From an uncultured Clostridia bacterium (GTDB taxonomy: Bacteria > Bacillota > Clostridia > Oscillospirales > CAG-272), in contig CAMKAU010000006.1 of NCBI GenBank assembly GCA_946410595.1, positions 1 to 53,606 on the forward strand: a DNA stretch of 53,606 nucleotides. Direction: 5' to 3'. The position numbers were made by a program, and so were the translations under genes. Below, one piece after another: positions 29,705 to 38,654 of this stretch (positions within the stretch are counted from its first letter, which is position 1; every line of letters begins with the position of its first letter). The notes below the pieces were generated by a model that was given only the letters and a program-made list of their open reading frames with translations, searched no databases and was not told the DNA's origin.

Positions 29705-31221
29705 TAAAAACGAACTCCCGCCTCCCGATCAAACTTCTCTCGTTTTTTCTCCTGCTTCCTTTCCTCTTTTCCGCCGTTTCCTGCGCAGCGGATCCGTCCG
29801 ATCCCGGCGGTACGGATAACGCGGCGGACACGGAGGGCGGAACGGACGCTCCGCTCCCGTTTGAGGACGGCGCGGTCTACCGGATCGAAACGCCCGGATG
29901 GTACTCGCTTTCCGGCGGCGATTTCGGCGCGGCGGAAAACGCCGCCGTTCTGACCTACGGGACGGCGGACGATCTCAACCAGCTCTGGCGCGTTCACGCG
30001 GCCGACGGAGGGATCCTTCTTGAGAATATGAGCGCCGGGCTTTATCTCAACGTCCGCGCGGACTCCAAAAAAGAGGGAGCGCCTCTCGCGCTCAACTCCC
30101 GCAGCGAGATCCGCTCGCAGCTCTGGACCGCCGCGCAGGCAGAAGGGAAGAAGGACGCGTTCTTCCTTCAAAACGCGGCGACCGGCGGCTTTGTAAAGGA
30201 CACGGCGGAGGAAACGTCGGGGACCGCGGTACAGACGCTTCTCTCCGGAGAGGCGACCCCGTGGACCTTCAAAAAGATCGCGGGGCCGGATACGGTCTTC
30301 CCGCGCGTTCTGATCCTCTCCGGGGACTACGTTACCGCCGCGAACTGCCCCGAGATCCGCAAGATAAACGGCGTTTATTACAATTTCAACCAGGCGGGCG
30401 GGATCGCGATCAAGCGTTCCTCCGATCTGAAAAACTGGCGCATGGTCGGTTCCGTTTACGACCCGAAGCCGGCCTGGCAGAGCTCCTACGGCTCGATCTG
30501 GGCGCCCGGCTGCTATCTGGTCGGCGATACGCTCCGCTGCTATTACGCGGTCTCCACGCTCGGCTCGCAGAACTCCGCGATCGGGATGGCGTACTGCGCA
30601 AACGGCAATCCCGCAAGCGGCTGGAAGGATGGCGGGCTGGTCATCTCCTCCCGGAGCGGCGATCCCTATAACTGTATCGACCCGAACATCTTCGTCGAAG
30701 ACGACGGGACGACCTATCTGATCTTCGGTTCCTATTGGACGGGGATCTATATGAGAAAGATCGATCCCGCGACCGGCCTGCTTGACGAAAAGGATCCCAC
30801 GCTTTGGCATCTTGCGCAGGGGCAGGGGGAGATGGAAGCGCCCTATCTGATCAAAAAGGACGGAACCTATTACCTTTTCGTCGCGATGGGCAATATCTCC
30901 AAAAACGATACCTATCACTGGGCGGTCGGAAGGAGTGAAAGTCTGTTCGGCCCCTATCTGGACAAAAAAGGCAACCCGATGCTGGAAGGCAACGTCTTTG
31001 CTCTTACCGAGTATAAAAACGGGGTGCATCGCGTCGGACACGCGCAGTGCTTCCTCGACGACGACGGAACGTATTATATGGTATCGGAGTACTGGAGGGA
31101 CCGTTTAGACCCGACCTGCAAGGTCTCCCTCCATATCAGCACGATCGTGTGGAACGATCAGGGCTGGCCGGTGACCGCTTTGGCGAGAGATCTCCCCCGC
31201 GAACTGGCGGGAAAGAAATAA
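29701..31221 (+). CDS. Lipoprotein: ricin-B-like beta-trefoil plus GH43 (arabinanase-like) five-bladed propeller
   Basis: Lipobox FSAVSCAAD; trefoil repeats (DDLNQLWRV, LYLNVRADS); SIWAPGCYLVGDTLRCYYAVS, CIDPNIFVEDDGTTYLIFGSYWTGIYM, MEAPYLIKKDGTYYLFVAMG; ATGA overlap with AraC gene. Confidence 0.88.
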   Translation: MIKTNSRLPIKLLSFFLLLPFLFSAVSCAADPSDPGGTDNAADTEGGTDAPLPFEDGAVYRIETPGWYSLSGGDFGAAENAAVLTYGTADDLNQLWRVHAADGGILLENMSAGLYLNVRADSKKEGAPLALNSRSEIRSQLWTAAQAEGKKDAFFLQNAATGGFVKDTAEETSGTAVQTLLSGEATPWTFKKIAGPDTVFPRVLILSGDYVTAANCPEIRKINGVYYNFNQAGGIAIKRSSDLKNWRMVGSVYDPKPAWQSSYGSIWAPGCYLVGDTLRCYYAVSTLGSQNSAIGMAYCANGNPASGWKDGGLVISSRSGDPYNCIDPNIFVEDDGTTYLIFGSYWTGIYMRKIDPATGLLDEKDPTLWHLAQGQGEMEAPYLIKKDGTYYLFVAMGNISKNDTYHWAVGRSESLFGPYLDKKGNPMLEGNVFALTEYKNGVHRVGHAQCFLDDDGTYYMVSEYWRDRLDPTCKVSLHISTIVWNDQGWPVTALARDLPRELAGKK

Positions 31222-31238
31222 AAGAAAGGAAATGCGCG

Positions 31239-32837
31239 ATGATGAAGCAAAGTGAAAACAAGCGGCGCGGCGAGAGGATCCGGGCGTTCGCCGCGGGCGC
31301 GTTGGCGCTCGTTCTGCTCCTTCCGGTCCTTCTCCTCACCGTCTCCTGCGACCGCGGACCGGGCGAAGAGACGACGGCGGGCGGTGGGACGGAAAACACG
31401 GGATCGCCCGATATGACGACCGATCCGGGAGGAACGGATATGACTGCATTACTTGAAGAAGGATCCGTTTACCGGATCGAAAACCCCGCTTGGTACGCTC
31501 TCTCGGGCGACGAGTTCGGCGCAAAGGAAAACGCGGAGGTCCTGACCGACGCGACAAACGACGATCTCAATCAGCTCTGGAAGGTCCATACCGTTGACGG
31601 CGGGATCCTGCTTGAGAATATGAGCGCCGGACTGTATCTGAGCGTGAAAGGAGACGCGGCAAGCGACGGCGCGCTCCTCAGTCTGAGATACCGGGACGAG
31701 AAACACGCCCAGGTCTGGGCCGTCTCCCCGGTCGAGGGTAAGGATAGCGCGTTTCTTCTTCAAAACGTCATGACCGGCGGCTTTGCCTCCGGCAAAGAGG
31801 CGGAAGGGACCGGCAGCGCGATCCAGAAGCTCGGGAAGGAAGAAGCGACCGTCTGGACCTTCAAAAAGATGGCGGGGGCGGACGTTCAGCTTCCGCGCGT
31901 TCTGATCCTCTCCGGCGATTACCGCTCGGCTACGAGCACGCCGGAGGTCCGCAAGGTCGACGGGGTCTACTATTCATATAATATGACCGGCGCGATCACG
32001 ATCAAGCGTTCAAACGATCTGAAAAACTGGATCAAGGTCGGCACGCTGTTTTCTGCCAGGCCCTCCTGGCTGAAGCAGGAAACGGGGTCCGAATCGATCT
32101 GGGCGCCCGGCTGCTATCTCGTCGGCGGTATGCTCCGCTGCTACTACGCGGTCTCCTCATCCGGCTCGCAGAACTCCGCGATCGGGATGGCGTATTCCGT
32201 GGCGAACAAACCCACCGTCGGCTGGAAGGACGGCGGGATGGTCATCGCCTCCAAAGACGGCGATCCCTACAACTGCATCGACCCGAATATCTTCGTCGAG
32301 GACGACGGCAGCACCTATCTGATCTTCGGCTCCGCCTGGACGGGGATCTATATGCGCAAGATCAACCCGGAGACCGGGCTGCTGGACGAAACGGAGCCAA
32401 CCCTCTGGCATCTTGCGCAGTCCTCGGAGAAGATGGAGGCGCCCTATCTGATCAAAAAGGACGGGTACTACTACCTCTTCCTTGCGATGGGGTATCTCAA
32501 CGACGAGAAAAAGGCCAAAACGATGCCGTACCGCTGGGCGGTCGGCAGAAGTGAAAGTCTCTTCGGCCCCTACGTTGACAAGAACGGAAAACCGCTTCTG
32601 GAAGGGAACACCTCCGCGCTGACCGAGAACAAAGCGGGCATCCAGGGCGTTGCGCACGCGCAATGCTTCCTCGACGACGACGGCACCTATTATATGGTGG
32701 CGGAGTCCTGGGAGGACCGCAGCGTATCGAAAACGCCGGTCGTCCTGCATATCAGCTCGATCGTGTGGAACGAGCAGGGCTGGCCGGTCACGGCGCTCGC
32801 GAAGGATCTTTTGAAAGAGCTTGCCGGAAAGAAATAA
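31239..32837 (+). CDS. Second ricin-GH43 lipoprotein, tandem paralog of preceding gene
   Basis: Same architecture: LTVSCDRG, DDLNQLWKV, SIWAPGCYLVGGMLRCYYAVSS, CIDPNIFVEDDGSTYLIFGSAWTG, MEAPYLIKKDGYYYLFLAMG. Confidence 0.88.
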   Translation: MMKQSENKRRGERIRAFAAGALALVLLLPVLLLTVSCDRGPGEETTAGGGTENTGSPDMTTDPGGTDMTALLEEGSVYRIENPAWYALSGDEFGAKENAEVLTDATNDDLNQLWKVHTVDGGILLENMSAGLYLSVKGDAASDGALLSLRYRDEKHAQVWAVSPVEGKDSAFLLQNVMTGGFASGKEAEGTGSAIQKLGKEEATVWTFKKMAGADVQLPRVLILSGDYRSATSTPEVRKVDGVYYSYNMTGAITIKRSNDLKNWIKVGTLFSARPSWLKQETGSESIWAPGCYLVGGMLRCYYAVSSSGSQNSAIGMAYSVANKPTVGWKDGGMVIASKDGDPYNCIDPNIFVEDDGSTYLIFGSAWTGIYMRKINPETGLLDETEPTLWHLAQSSEKMEAPYLIKKDGYYYLFLAMGYLNDEKKAKTMPYRWAVGRSESLFGPYVDKNGKPLLEGNTSALTENKAGIQGVAHAQCFLDDDGTYYMVAESWEDRSVSKTPVVLHISSIVWNEQGWPVTALAKDLLKELAGKK

Positions 32838-32873
32838 AACCATCCGATCGGAATGGATTTGAGGAGTAAAAAT

Positions 32874-34382
32874 ATGAAAAAGACAGTTTTGCACGCGGAC
32901 AGGTATTTTGGCGGAACGCCGATCGACAAACGCATTTTCGGATCGTTTGCCGAGCATATGGGCCGTCTGGTTTACGGCGGGATGTATCAGCCGGGCCAGG
33001 CCACGGCGGATGAAAACGGCTTCCGGGGCGACGTGATTGATCTCGTGAAGGAACAGGGCGTAACGGCGCTGCGCTATCCCGGCGGCAACTTCGTTTCCGC
33101 TTACCGCTGGGAGGATACCGTCGGCGATCCCGCGACCCGCCCGGTCCGCACCGAGCCCGCCTGGAAGAACATCGAGACCAATCAGTTCGGTCTCAACGAG
33201 TTTATGACCTGGTGCCGCAAAACGGGGATCGAGCCGATCATGGCGATCAACCTCGGCACGAGAGGAACCGACGCCGCCCGCGATCTACTGGAGTACTGCA
33301 ATATGCCCGTCGGGACGAAGTTCTCCGACTGGCGCGCCTCCCACGGCTTCAAAGACCCGCACAACGTGCGGATGTGGTGCCTCGGCAACGAGATGGACGG
33401 CGTGTGGCAGATCGGGCACCGATCCGCCTTTGAGTACGGCTCCTCCGCCGTGCAGGCGGGGCGCCTGATGAAGCGGATCGACCCCAACCTAGAGCTTGTC
33501 GTCTGCGGCAGCGCGGGGATGGTGGTGCCGACCTTTGCCGCCTGGGACGCGGAAGTGCTGGAGCACACGTACGATATCGCGGACTTTATCTCCGTGCATA
33601 CCTATTTTGACAACCGCAACAAGACCCCACAGGATTCCGCCGCGTTTCTCAGCGCGTCGAACAGTCTTGACAAGCAGATCAACGCGATCATCTCGACCTG
33701 CGACTACGTCAAGGCCAAGCTCCGCAAAAAGACGACCGTCAACCTCAGCGTGGACGAGTGGAACGTCGTGTACCGTCCGCACGGGAAGGTGCCGGACGTC
33801 GACTGGACCTTTGCGCCGCATCAGATCGAGGACGTCTACAATCTCGAGGACGCGCTGGTCGTCGCCTCCTGCCTGATGACGCTGATGCGCCACGCGGATC
33901 GCGTCAAGATCGCCTGCCAGGCGCAGCTCGTCAACGTGATCGCGCCGATCATGACCTCGGACGACAAGGCGTGGCGGCAGACCATCTTCTACCCGTTTGC
34001 GGAGATGAGCCGCTGGGGCAGAGGCGAGATCCTGCCGCTGGTCTGCGACGGCGAGACCTACGAGGCGGGCGTGTACGGCACCTCGCCCCTCCTCGACGCG
34101 ATCCTGACCGAGGACAAGGAAAACGGCACGCTCACGCTGTTTGCGGTCAACCGTTCGCTCGACGAGGGAAACGAGATCACGCTGGATCTGCGCCAGTTTG
34201 AAGGGTACCGCGTGAAGCTCCACTCCGTCCTCAACAGCGAGGGGCTCCGCGACGTCAATACCGAGGAGCAGCCGGACAAGGTCCGTTCCGAGGCCCGCGG
34301 CGACGCGAAGCTGGAGGGCGGGATCCTGACCGCGCATCTGGAAAACCACTCCTTCAATACGATCCTTCTTTCCAAAAACTGA
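32874..34382 (+). CDS. GH51 alpha-L-arabinofuranosidase
   Basis: DKRIFGSFAEHMGRLVYGGMY, MWCLGNEMDGVWQIGH (acid/base Glu), SVDEWNVVYR (nucleophile Glu). Confidence 0.95.
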   Translation: MKKTVLHADRYFGGTPIDKRIFGSFAEHMGRLVYGGMYQPGQATADENGFRGDVIDLVKEQGVTALRYPGGNFVSAYRWEDTVGDPATRPVRTEPAWKNIETNQFGLNEFMTWCRKTGIEPIMAINLGTRGTDAARDLLEYCNMPVGTKFSDWRASHGFKDPHNVRMWCLGNEMDGVWQIGHRSAFEYGSSAVQAGRLMKRIDPNLELVVCGSAGMVVPTFAAWDAEVLEHTYDIADFISVHTYFDNRNKTPQDSAAFLSASNSLDKQINAIISTCDYVKAKLRKKTTVNLSVDEWNVVYRPHGKVPDVDWTFAPHQIEDVYNLEDALVVASCLMTLMRHADRVKIACQAQLVNVIAPIMTSDDKAWRQTIFYPFAEMSRWGRGEILPLVCDGETYEAGVYGTSPLLDAILTEDKENGTLTLFAVNRSLDEGNEITLDLRQFEGYRVKLHSVLNSEGLRDVNTEEQPDKVRSEARGDAKLEGGILTAHLENHSFNTILLSKN

Positions 34383-34395
34383 ACCCATCCAAAAA

Positions 34396-34428
34396 GAAAG
34401 CGGACGCTGGCGTCCGCCTTCTTTTTTT
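34396..34428. terminator. Terminator hairpin between convergent genes
   Basis: aaagcggacgctggcgtccgccttcttttttt. Confidence 0.75.
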
Positions 34429-34431
34429 GCG

Positions 34432-35691
34432 TCAGTTTGCGCGTCTCGCCGCGGAAAGGAGGACGGCACAGTCGTCGCGCCGCAGCGTTTCCCCGGCGGC
34501 AAAGGATCCGCCGGTCGGCAGCAGGAGCCCGCAGGAGAGGGCAAAGCCGAGCGCCGCGCCTTCCCCGGACGCTCCCCCTTCTGCGGAGGCGGGAACGGAG
34601 GCGAGGCCGAAGACGCGCGCGCACATCACCGCGGCCTCCGCGCGGCTGATCGGGCCGTTCGGATCAAGGAGACGTTCGTTTTCCGCGCTCGGCTCCAAAA
34701 AGCCGGCAAAAAGCGCCGTGCAGACGGCGGGGAGATACTTTTGCGGGATCTCGCCGCTATCGTCGAAGACGGAGACGGCTTCCTTCCGGTAAAGCGAGGT
34801 GTCGATCCCGGCGGCGGCGAGGCAGCTTGCGACGAACTCCGCGCGCGAGACGGTCTTTTCCGGCTCAAAATAGAGCGCGCCGCCGACGGAGGACGCCTGC
34901 ATATACCCGTTTGCGCACGCGCTCACAGCGGCGCTTTCCTTGCCCGTACCGGTCATATCCGTGAGAGAAATGCCGGACTTGTTTTTCGCGATGCGGATAT
35001 TCACGGTCGCCACTTTGCTGTAATTGCCGTATTCGTCGCGCACGACGTAGGAAAAACTGTCTTTCCCGGTATAATTCTTGTTCGGGGTGTAGCGGAAGTC
35101 CCCGCTTTCTGCGTCAAAAAGCTCCAGCGTTCCTTTTGCGGGCGCTTTGACGATGCGGTAGGTGAGGCCGTCGTTTTCCGGATCGCTTGCGGGCAGATGG
35201 GAGGAAACGGGAACGCCGCGGAAGGTCTCAAGGGAAGCGAGCGCCCCCTCGGGCGACGCGGCGGGTGCCTCGTTGATCCGGTCAAGGAAGATCAGCGAGC
35301 AGGTCAGGTCGGTCTGCGCGTACTCCTCCGGGAGGGAGAAGGTAAAGGAGGAAGACGGCACCCCGTCGTCCGCCGCGCGGAAGGAGAGATATTTCAGCAT
35401 ACTCCGGCGGATCGTCCGGCCTTCCGTCAGCCGCGTATCGCCGAGGTAGAGGGCTCCGTCCTCCGCCGGCGGGAGGGAGGTGATCGTCAGGGAGGAAAAG
35501 TCGGCAAGTCCGACGGCCTGGGAAAAGTCGGTGGGGGTGAACAGAATGTCCGAGCCGGCAAGGCCAGCTTTGACCATCACGAAATCCCCGGCAAGGATGT
35601 CAAGCGCCGGAGAAGGAGTCGCCGCGCCGGCCGGGATCGCCGCCGGGAAACAGAGGGCGAGGGAGAGCAAGAGAGGAAGAAGACGTTTCAT
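34432..35691 (-). CDS. Secreted protein with cadherin-like/Big domain and C-terminal SLH repeats
   Basis: Signal peptide MKRLLPLLLSLALCFPAAIPAGAA; DPENDGLTYRIVKAPAKGTLELF...FRYTPNKNYTGKDSFSYVVRDEYG; VSRAEFVASCLAAAGI and ISRAEAAVMCARVFGL. Confidence 0.85.
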   Translation of the reverse strand: MKRLLPLLLSLALCFPAAIPAGAATPSPALDILAGDFVMVKAGLAGSDILFTPTDFSQAVGLADFSSLTITSLPPAEDGALYLGDTRLTEGRTIRRSMLKYLSFRAADDGVPSSSFTFSLPEEYAQTDLTCSLIFLDRINEAPAASPEGALASLETFRGVPVSSHLPASDPENDGLTYRIVKAPAKGTLELFDAESGDFRYTPNKNYTGKDSFSYVVRDEYGNYSKVATVNIRIAKNKSGISLTDMTGTGKESAAVSACANGYMQASSVGGALYFEPEKTVSRAEFVASCLAAAGIDTSLYRKEAVSVFDDSGEIPQKYLPAVCTALFAGFLEPSAENERLLDPNGPISRAEAAVMCARVFGLASVPASAEGGASGEGAALGFALSCGLLLPTGGSFAAGETLRRDDCAVLLSAARRAN

Positions 35692-35830
35692 AGGGATCTC
35701 CTTTTTCTTTTTTGAATGAATGTACCCATAGTTTGCCCGCCGGACGGGGAAGTATGCGGTCCCGTCACGCAAAAAGGCGCGCGTTCATAAAATGAAAACA
35801 GCGGGAAACAATCCCGCAAAAGGAGAAAGT

Positions 35831-36127
35831 ATGCAACGATACGCAAACGACGATCCGCGCACGCCGCTGGAGAGGATCCGGCAAACGGGCGGCGCCCGGA
35901 CGGGCAGGCGGTTCGTCCCGATGGAGGCGGCCGCCGCGGCGGGATCGCCCCAAAACGGCGAAAAAGAGCTCGCGACGCCGCAGGGGTGCGTCCGCGTGCC
36001 CTCGCTTGCCGCGGTCTACGCCCCCCGCCAGTCCTTTGAGGGGATCTATACGCCTCAGCAGGCGCTTGGCGCGGGCACGCTGTTTTCCGGGCTCGACAAA
36101 CCGTTCCGGGGAGGGATGAAAGGATGA
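35831..36127 (+). CDS. cotJA: Spore coat-associated protein CotJA
   Basis: SLAAVYAPRQSFEGIYTPQQALGAGTLFSGLDKPF. Confidence 0.85.
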   Translation: MQRYANDDPRTPLERIRQTGGARTGRRFVPMEAAAAAGSPQNGEKELATPQGCVRVPSLAAVYAPRQSFEGIYTPQQALGAGTLFSGLDKPFRGGMKG

Positions 36128-36390
36128 ATATGGACGCATCTGTCAGCAGAAAAGGGCTACTGGAAGCCCTGCAGGCAGTCGACTTTGCTCTGGTGGAAAC
36201 GCAGCTCTATCTTGACGCATACCCGGACAGCGCGGAAGCGCTGGAGTATTTTTACAAGATGCGCGACGAGAGCGACCGTCTGACCGCCGAATACGAAAAA
36301 CGCTACGGCCCGATCACGCCGATGGCAAACGAAGGAGAAAGCTGGAAATGGATCGAGGGACCGTGGCCCTGGGAAGCGGGAGGAAACTGA
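36124..36390 (+). CDS. cotJB: Spore coat protein CotJB
   Basis: LLEALQAVDFALVETQLYLDAYPDSAEALEYF; between cotJA and cotJC. Confidence 0.88.
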   Translation: MNMDASVSRKGLLEALQAVDFALVETQLYLDAYPDSAEALEYFYKMRDESDRLTAEYEKRYGPITPMANEGESWKWIEGPWPWEAGGN

Positions 36391-36391
36391 T

Positions 36392-36985
36392 ATGTGGATC
36401 TATATGAAAAAACTGCAATTTCCCGTCCGGATCAAAAACCCGGATCCGCGGTACGCAAAGATCATCATCTCCCAGGTGGGAGGACCGGACGGTGAGCTGG
36501 GCGCCGCCACGCGTTACCTCCAGCAGCGGTATTCGATGCCCTATAACGAGATCGTGGGGATTCTGACGGACGTCGGAACGGAGGAGCTCGCCCATATCGA
36601 GATGGTCTCGGCGATCCTGCATCAGCTTCTCCGCAACGCGAGTATCGAGGAGATCAAAAAGGGCGGCTTTGAGCCCTTCTTTACCGATCATACGACGGGC
36701 GTTTACCCGGCGGCCGCCTCCGGCACGCCCTTTTCCGCGCAGGCGATCGGGGTCAAGGGCGATCTGTTTGCCGATCTGACCGAGGATCTCGCGGCGGAGC
36801 AGAAGGCGCGCGTCACCTATGACAATATTCTCCGTCTTGTTGACGATCCCGACGTGCGGGAGCCGATCAAGTTCCTGCGGGAGCGGGAGATCGTTCACTT
36901 CCAGCGCTTCGGCGACGCGATGCGCATCGCGCAGGACAGAACCGACAGCAAAAACTTTTACGCGATCAATCCGTCCTTCGATTAA
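36392..36985 (+). CDS. cotJC: CotJC, manganese-catalase-family spore coat protein
   Basis: MWIYMKKLQFPVRIKNPDPRYAKIIISQVGGPDGELGAATRYLQQRYSMP...GTEELAHIEMVSAI. Confidence 0.95.
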   Translation: MWIYMKKLQFPVRIKNPDPRYAKIIISQVGGPDGELGAATRYLQQRYSMPYNEIVGILTDVGTEELAHIEMVSAILHQLLRNASIEEIKKGGFEPFFTDHTTGVYPAAASGTPFSAQAIGVKGDLFADLTEDLAAEQKARVTYDNILRLVDDPDVREPIKFLREREIVHFQRFGDAMRIAQDRTDSKNFYAINPSFD

Positions 36986-37006
36986 ACCGATCCTTTCGCC
37001 GCACCG

Positions 37007-37036
37007 CCGGACGCGTTTTCCCGCGTCCGGCGGAGT
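37007..37036 (+). terminator. Terminator of cotJ operon
   Basis: gccggacgcgttttcccgcgtccggcggagtttt. Confidence 0.75.
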
Positions 37037-37106
37037 TTTGGATAAAAGACTTGCAAAACGGAAAACAATCGTATAAAATAGATAAAAAAAGAAAAGGAGC
37101 GCTCTT

Positions 37107-37826
37107 ATGGTTTCCTATCCCACCCCTCATATCAACGCCTCGCCCGAGGACTTTGCCGAGACGGTTCTGATGCCGGGCGACCCCCTGCGCTCGGAGTTTA
37201 TCGCCAAAAACTTTCTCACCGGCGCGCGTCTGGTCAACGACGTGCGCGGCGTACACGGTTACACGGGCGAGTGGAAAGGCAAACGCGTCTCCGTGATGGC
37301 AAGCGGGATGGGGATGCCCTCCATCGGCATTTACAGCTGGGAGCTTTACAACGTTTTCGGCGTGCAGAACATCCTGCGGGTCGGCTCCGCCGGCGCGATG
37401 CAGCCGGAGGTCAAGATCCGCGATATCGTCCTCGCGTCCGGCGCTTCCACCAATTCCGCGTACGCTTCCCAGTTCCGCCTGCCGGGCGCGTTTGCGCCGG
37501 TCGCGGATTTCCGCGCGCTCTGCGTTGCCAAAGAGGAAGCGGACAAGCTCGGCGCCAACGTCCACGTCGGCAACGTCCTCTCGAGCGACGTCTTTTATTC
37601 CGACGATCCGGACGCCTCCGCGCGCTTTGCCGCTCTCGGCACCCTGTGCGTGGAAATGGAATCGGCCGCCCTCTATCTCAACGCGGCGAAAGCCCGCAAA
37701 AACGCGCTTGCCATCCTTACGATCTCGGACGAGCTTTACAGCGGCCGCGCCACGTCGGCGGAGGAACGGCAGACGTCTTTTACGATGATGATGGAGACCG
37801 CGCTCAATACGGCGATCCGCCTCTGA
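37107..37826 (+). CDS. deoD: Purine-nucleoside phosphorylase, DeoD type
   Basis: TVLMPGDPLRSEFIAKNFL, GMGMPSIGIYSWELY, VEMESAALYLNA, ISDELYSG. Confidence 0.96.
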   Translation: MVSYPTPHINASPEDFAETVLMPGDPLRSEFIAKNFLTGARLVNDVRGVHGYTGEWKGKRVSVMASGMGMPSIGIYSWELYNVFGVQNILRVGSAGAMQPEVKIRDIVLASGASTNSAYASQFRLPGAFAPVADFRALCVAKEEADKLGANVHVGNVLSSDVFYSDDPDASARFAALGTLCVEMESAALYLNAAKARKNALAILTISDELYSGRATSAEERQTSFTMMMETALNTAIRL

Positions 37827-37834
37827 TCCCCCTA

Positions 37835-37862
37835 TATCTGCCCGCCGAAAGGCGGGCAGATA
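37835..37862. terminator. Strong 12-bp stem / GAAA loop hairpin downstream of deoD
   Basis: TATCTGCCCGCC GAAA GGCGGGCAGATA; no long T tract. Confidence 0.55.
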
Positions 37863-38023
37863 CTATATCTTGTGGTGGCGGCGGTCCGCGCCGGAACGTC
37901 TTTGGCGAAAATGCTCAAAAAAAAGACGAAAAACGGGAATTATACTCCCATTTTGTCACTTGAAAAAAAACAGCTTGTATGGTAACATAAAGACGAGTTA
38001 TTTCTCTGTCGAGAGGTGCCGAT

Positions 38024-38599
38024 ATGGAGCTGATGGAAAAACGCATAGCCGAGCAGGGCCGCGTGCTTCCCGGGGATATTCTGAAAGTCGACAGTTTTCT
38101 CAACCACCAGATCGACGTCCCGCTGCTTTCCGCCGCGGGCGAAGAGTTTTATAACGCATACCGCGCGTGCAAGGTGAACAAGATTTTGACCATCGAGGCC
38201 TCCGGCATCGGGATCGCTTGTCTGACCGCGCGCTTTTTTGATTGTCCCGTCGTGTTTGCGAAGAAAAAGGTCGGACGCAACTCCGACGACGAGTTCTTTA
38301 CCTCGTCCTGCTTCTCTTATACCAAGATGCAGACCTGCGAGATTTCCGTTTCCAAGCTCTATCTTTCCCCGGAGGACCGCATCCTCCTGATCGACGATTT
38401 TCTTGCCGAGGGCAACGCTCTTGCCGCGCTGATCGATATCGTAAAGCAAGCGGGCGCGGAGGTGGTCGGCTGCGGGATCGTCGTGGAGAAGGCGTATCAG
38501 AGCGGCGGCGACCGGATCCGCGGGATGGGATACCGCGTGGAATCTCTTGCCCGTATCCGGTCGATGAGCCCGGAGGGCGGCATCGAGTTCTGTTCCTGA
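38024..38599 (+). CDS. xpt: Xanthine phosphoribosyltransferase
   Basis: MELMEKRIAEQGRVLPGDILKVDSFLNHQIDVPLL, ILLIDDFLAEGNAL PRPP motif. Confidence 0.95.
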   Translation: MELMEKRIAEQGRVLPGDILKVDSFLNHQIDVPLLSAAGEEFYNAYRACKVNKILTIEASGIGIACLTARFFDCPVVFAKKKVGRNSDDEFFTSSCFSYTKMQTCEISVSKLYLSPEDRILLIDDFLAEGNALAALIDIVKQAGAEVVGCGIVVEKAYQSGGDRIRGMGYRVESLARIRSMSPEGGIEFCS

Positions 38600-38654
38600 C
38601 GGTTTGCACGGGGCGCGTCCCCTGTAAATAAAACTTATTTTTAAGGAGAGAGAT

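Noticed and set aside
37827-38023. Purine riboswitch before xpt
   Set aside because: Could not find the conserved purine aptamer core; only a hairpin and a promoter
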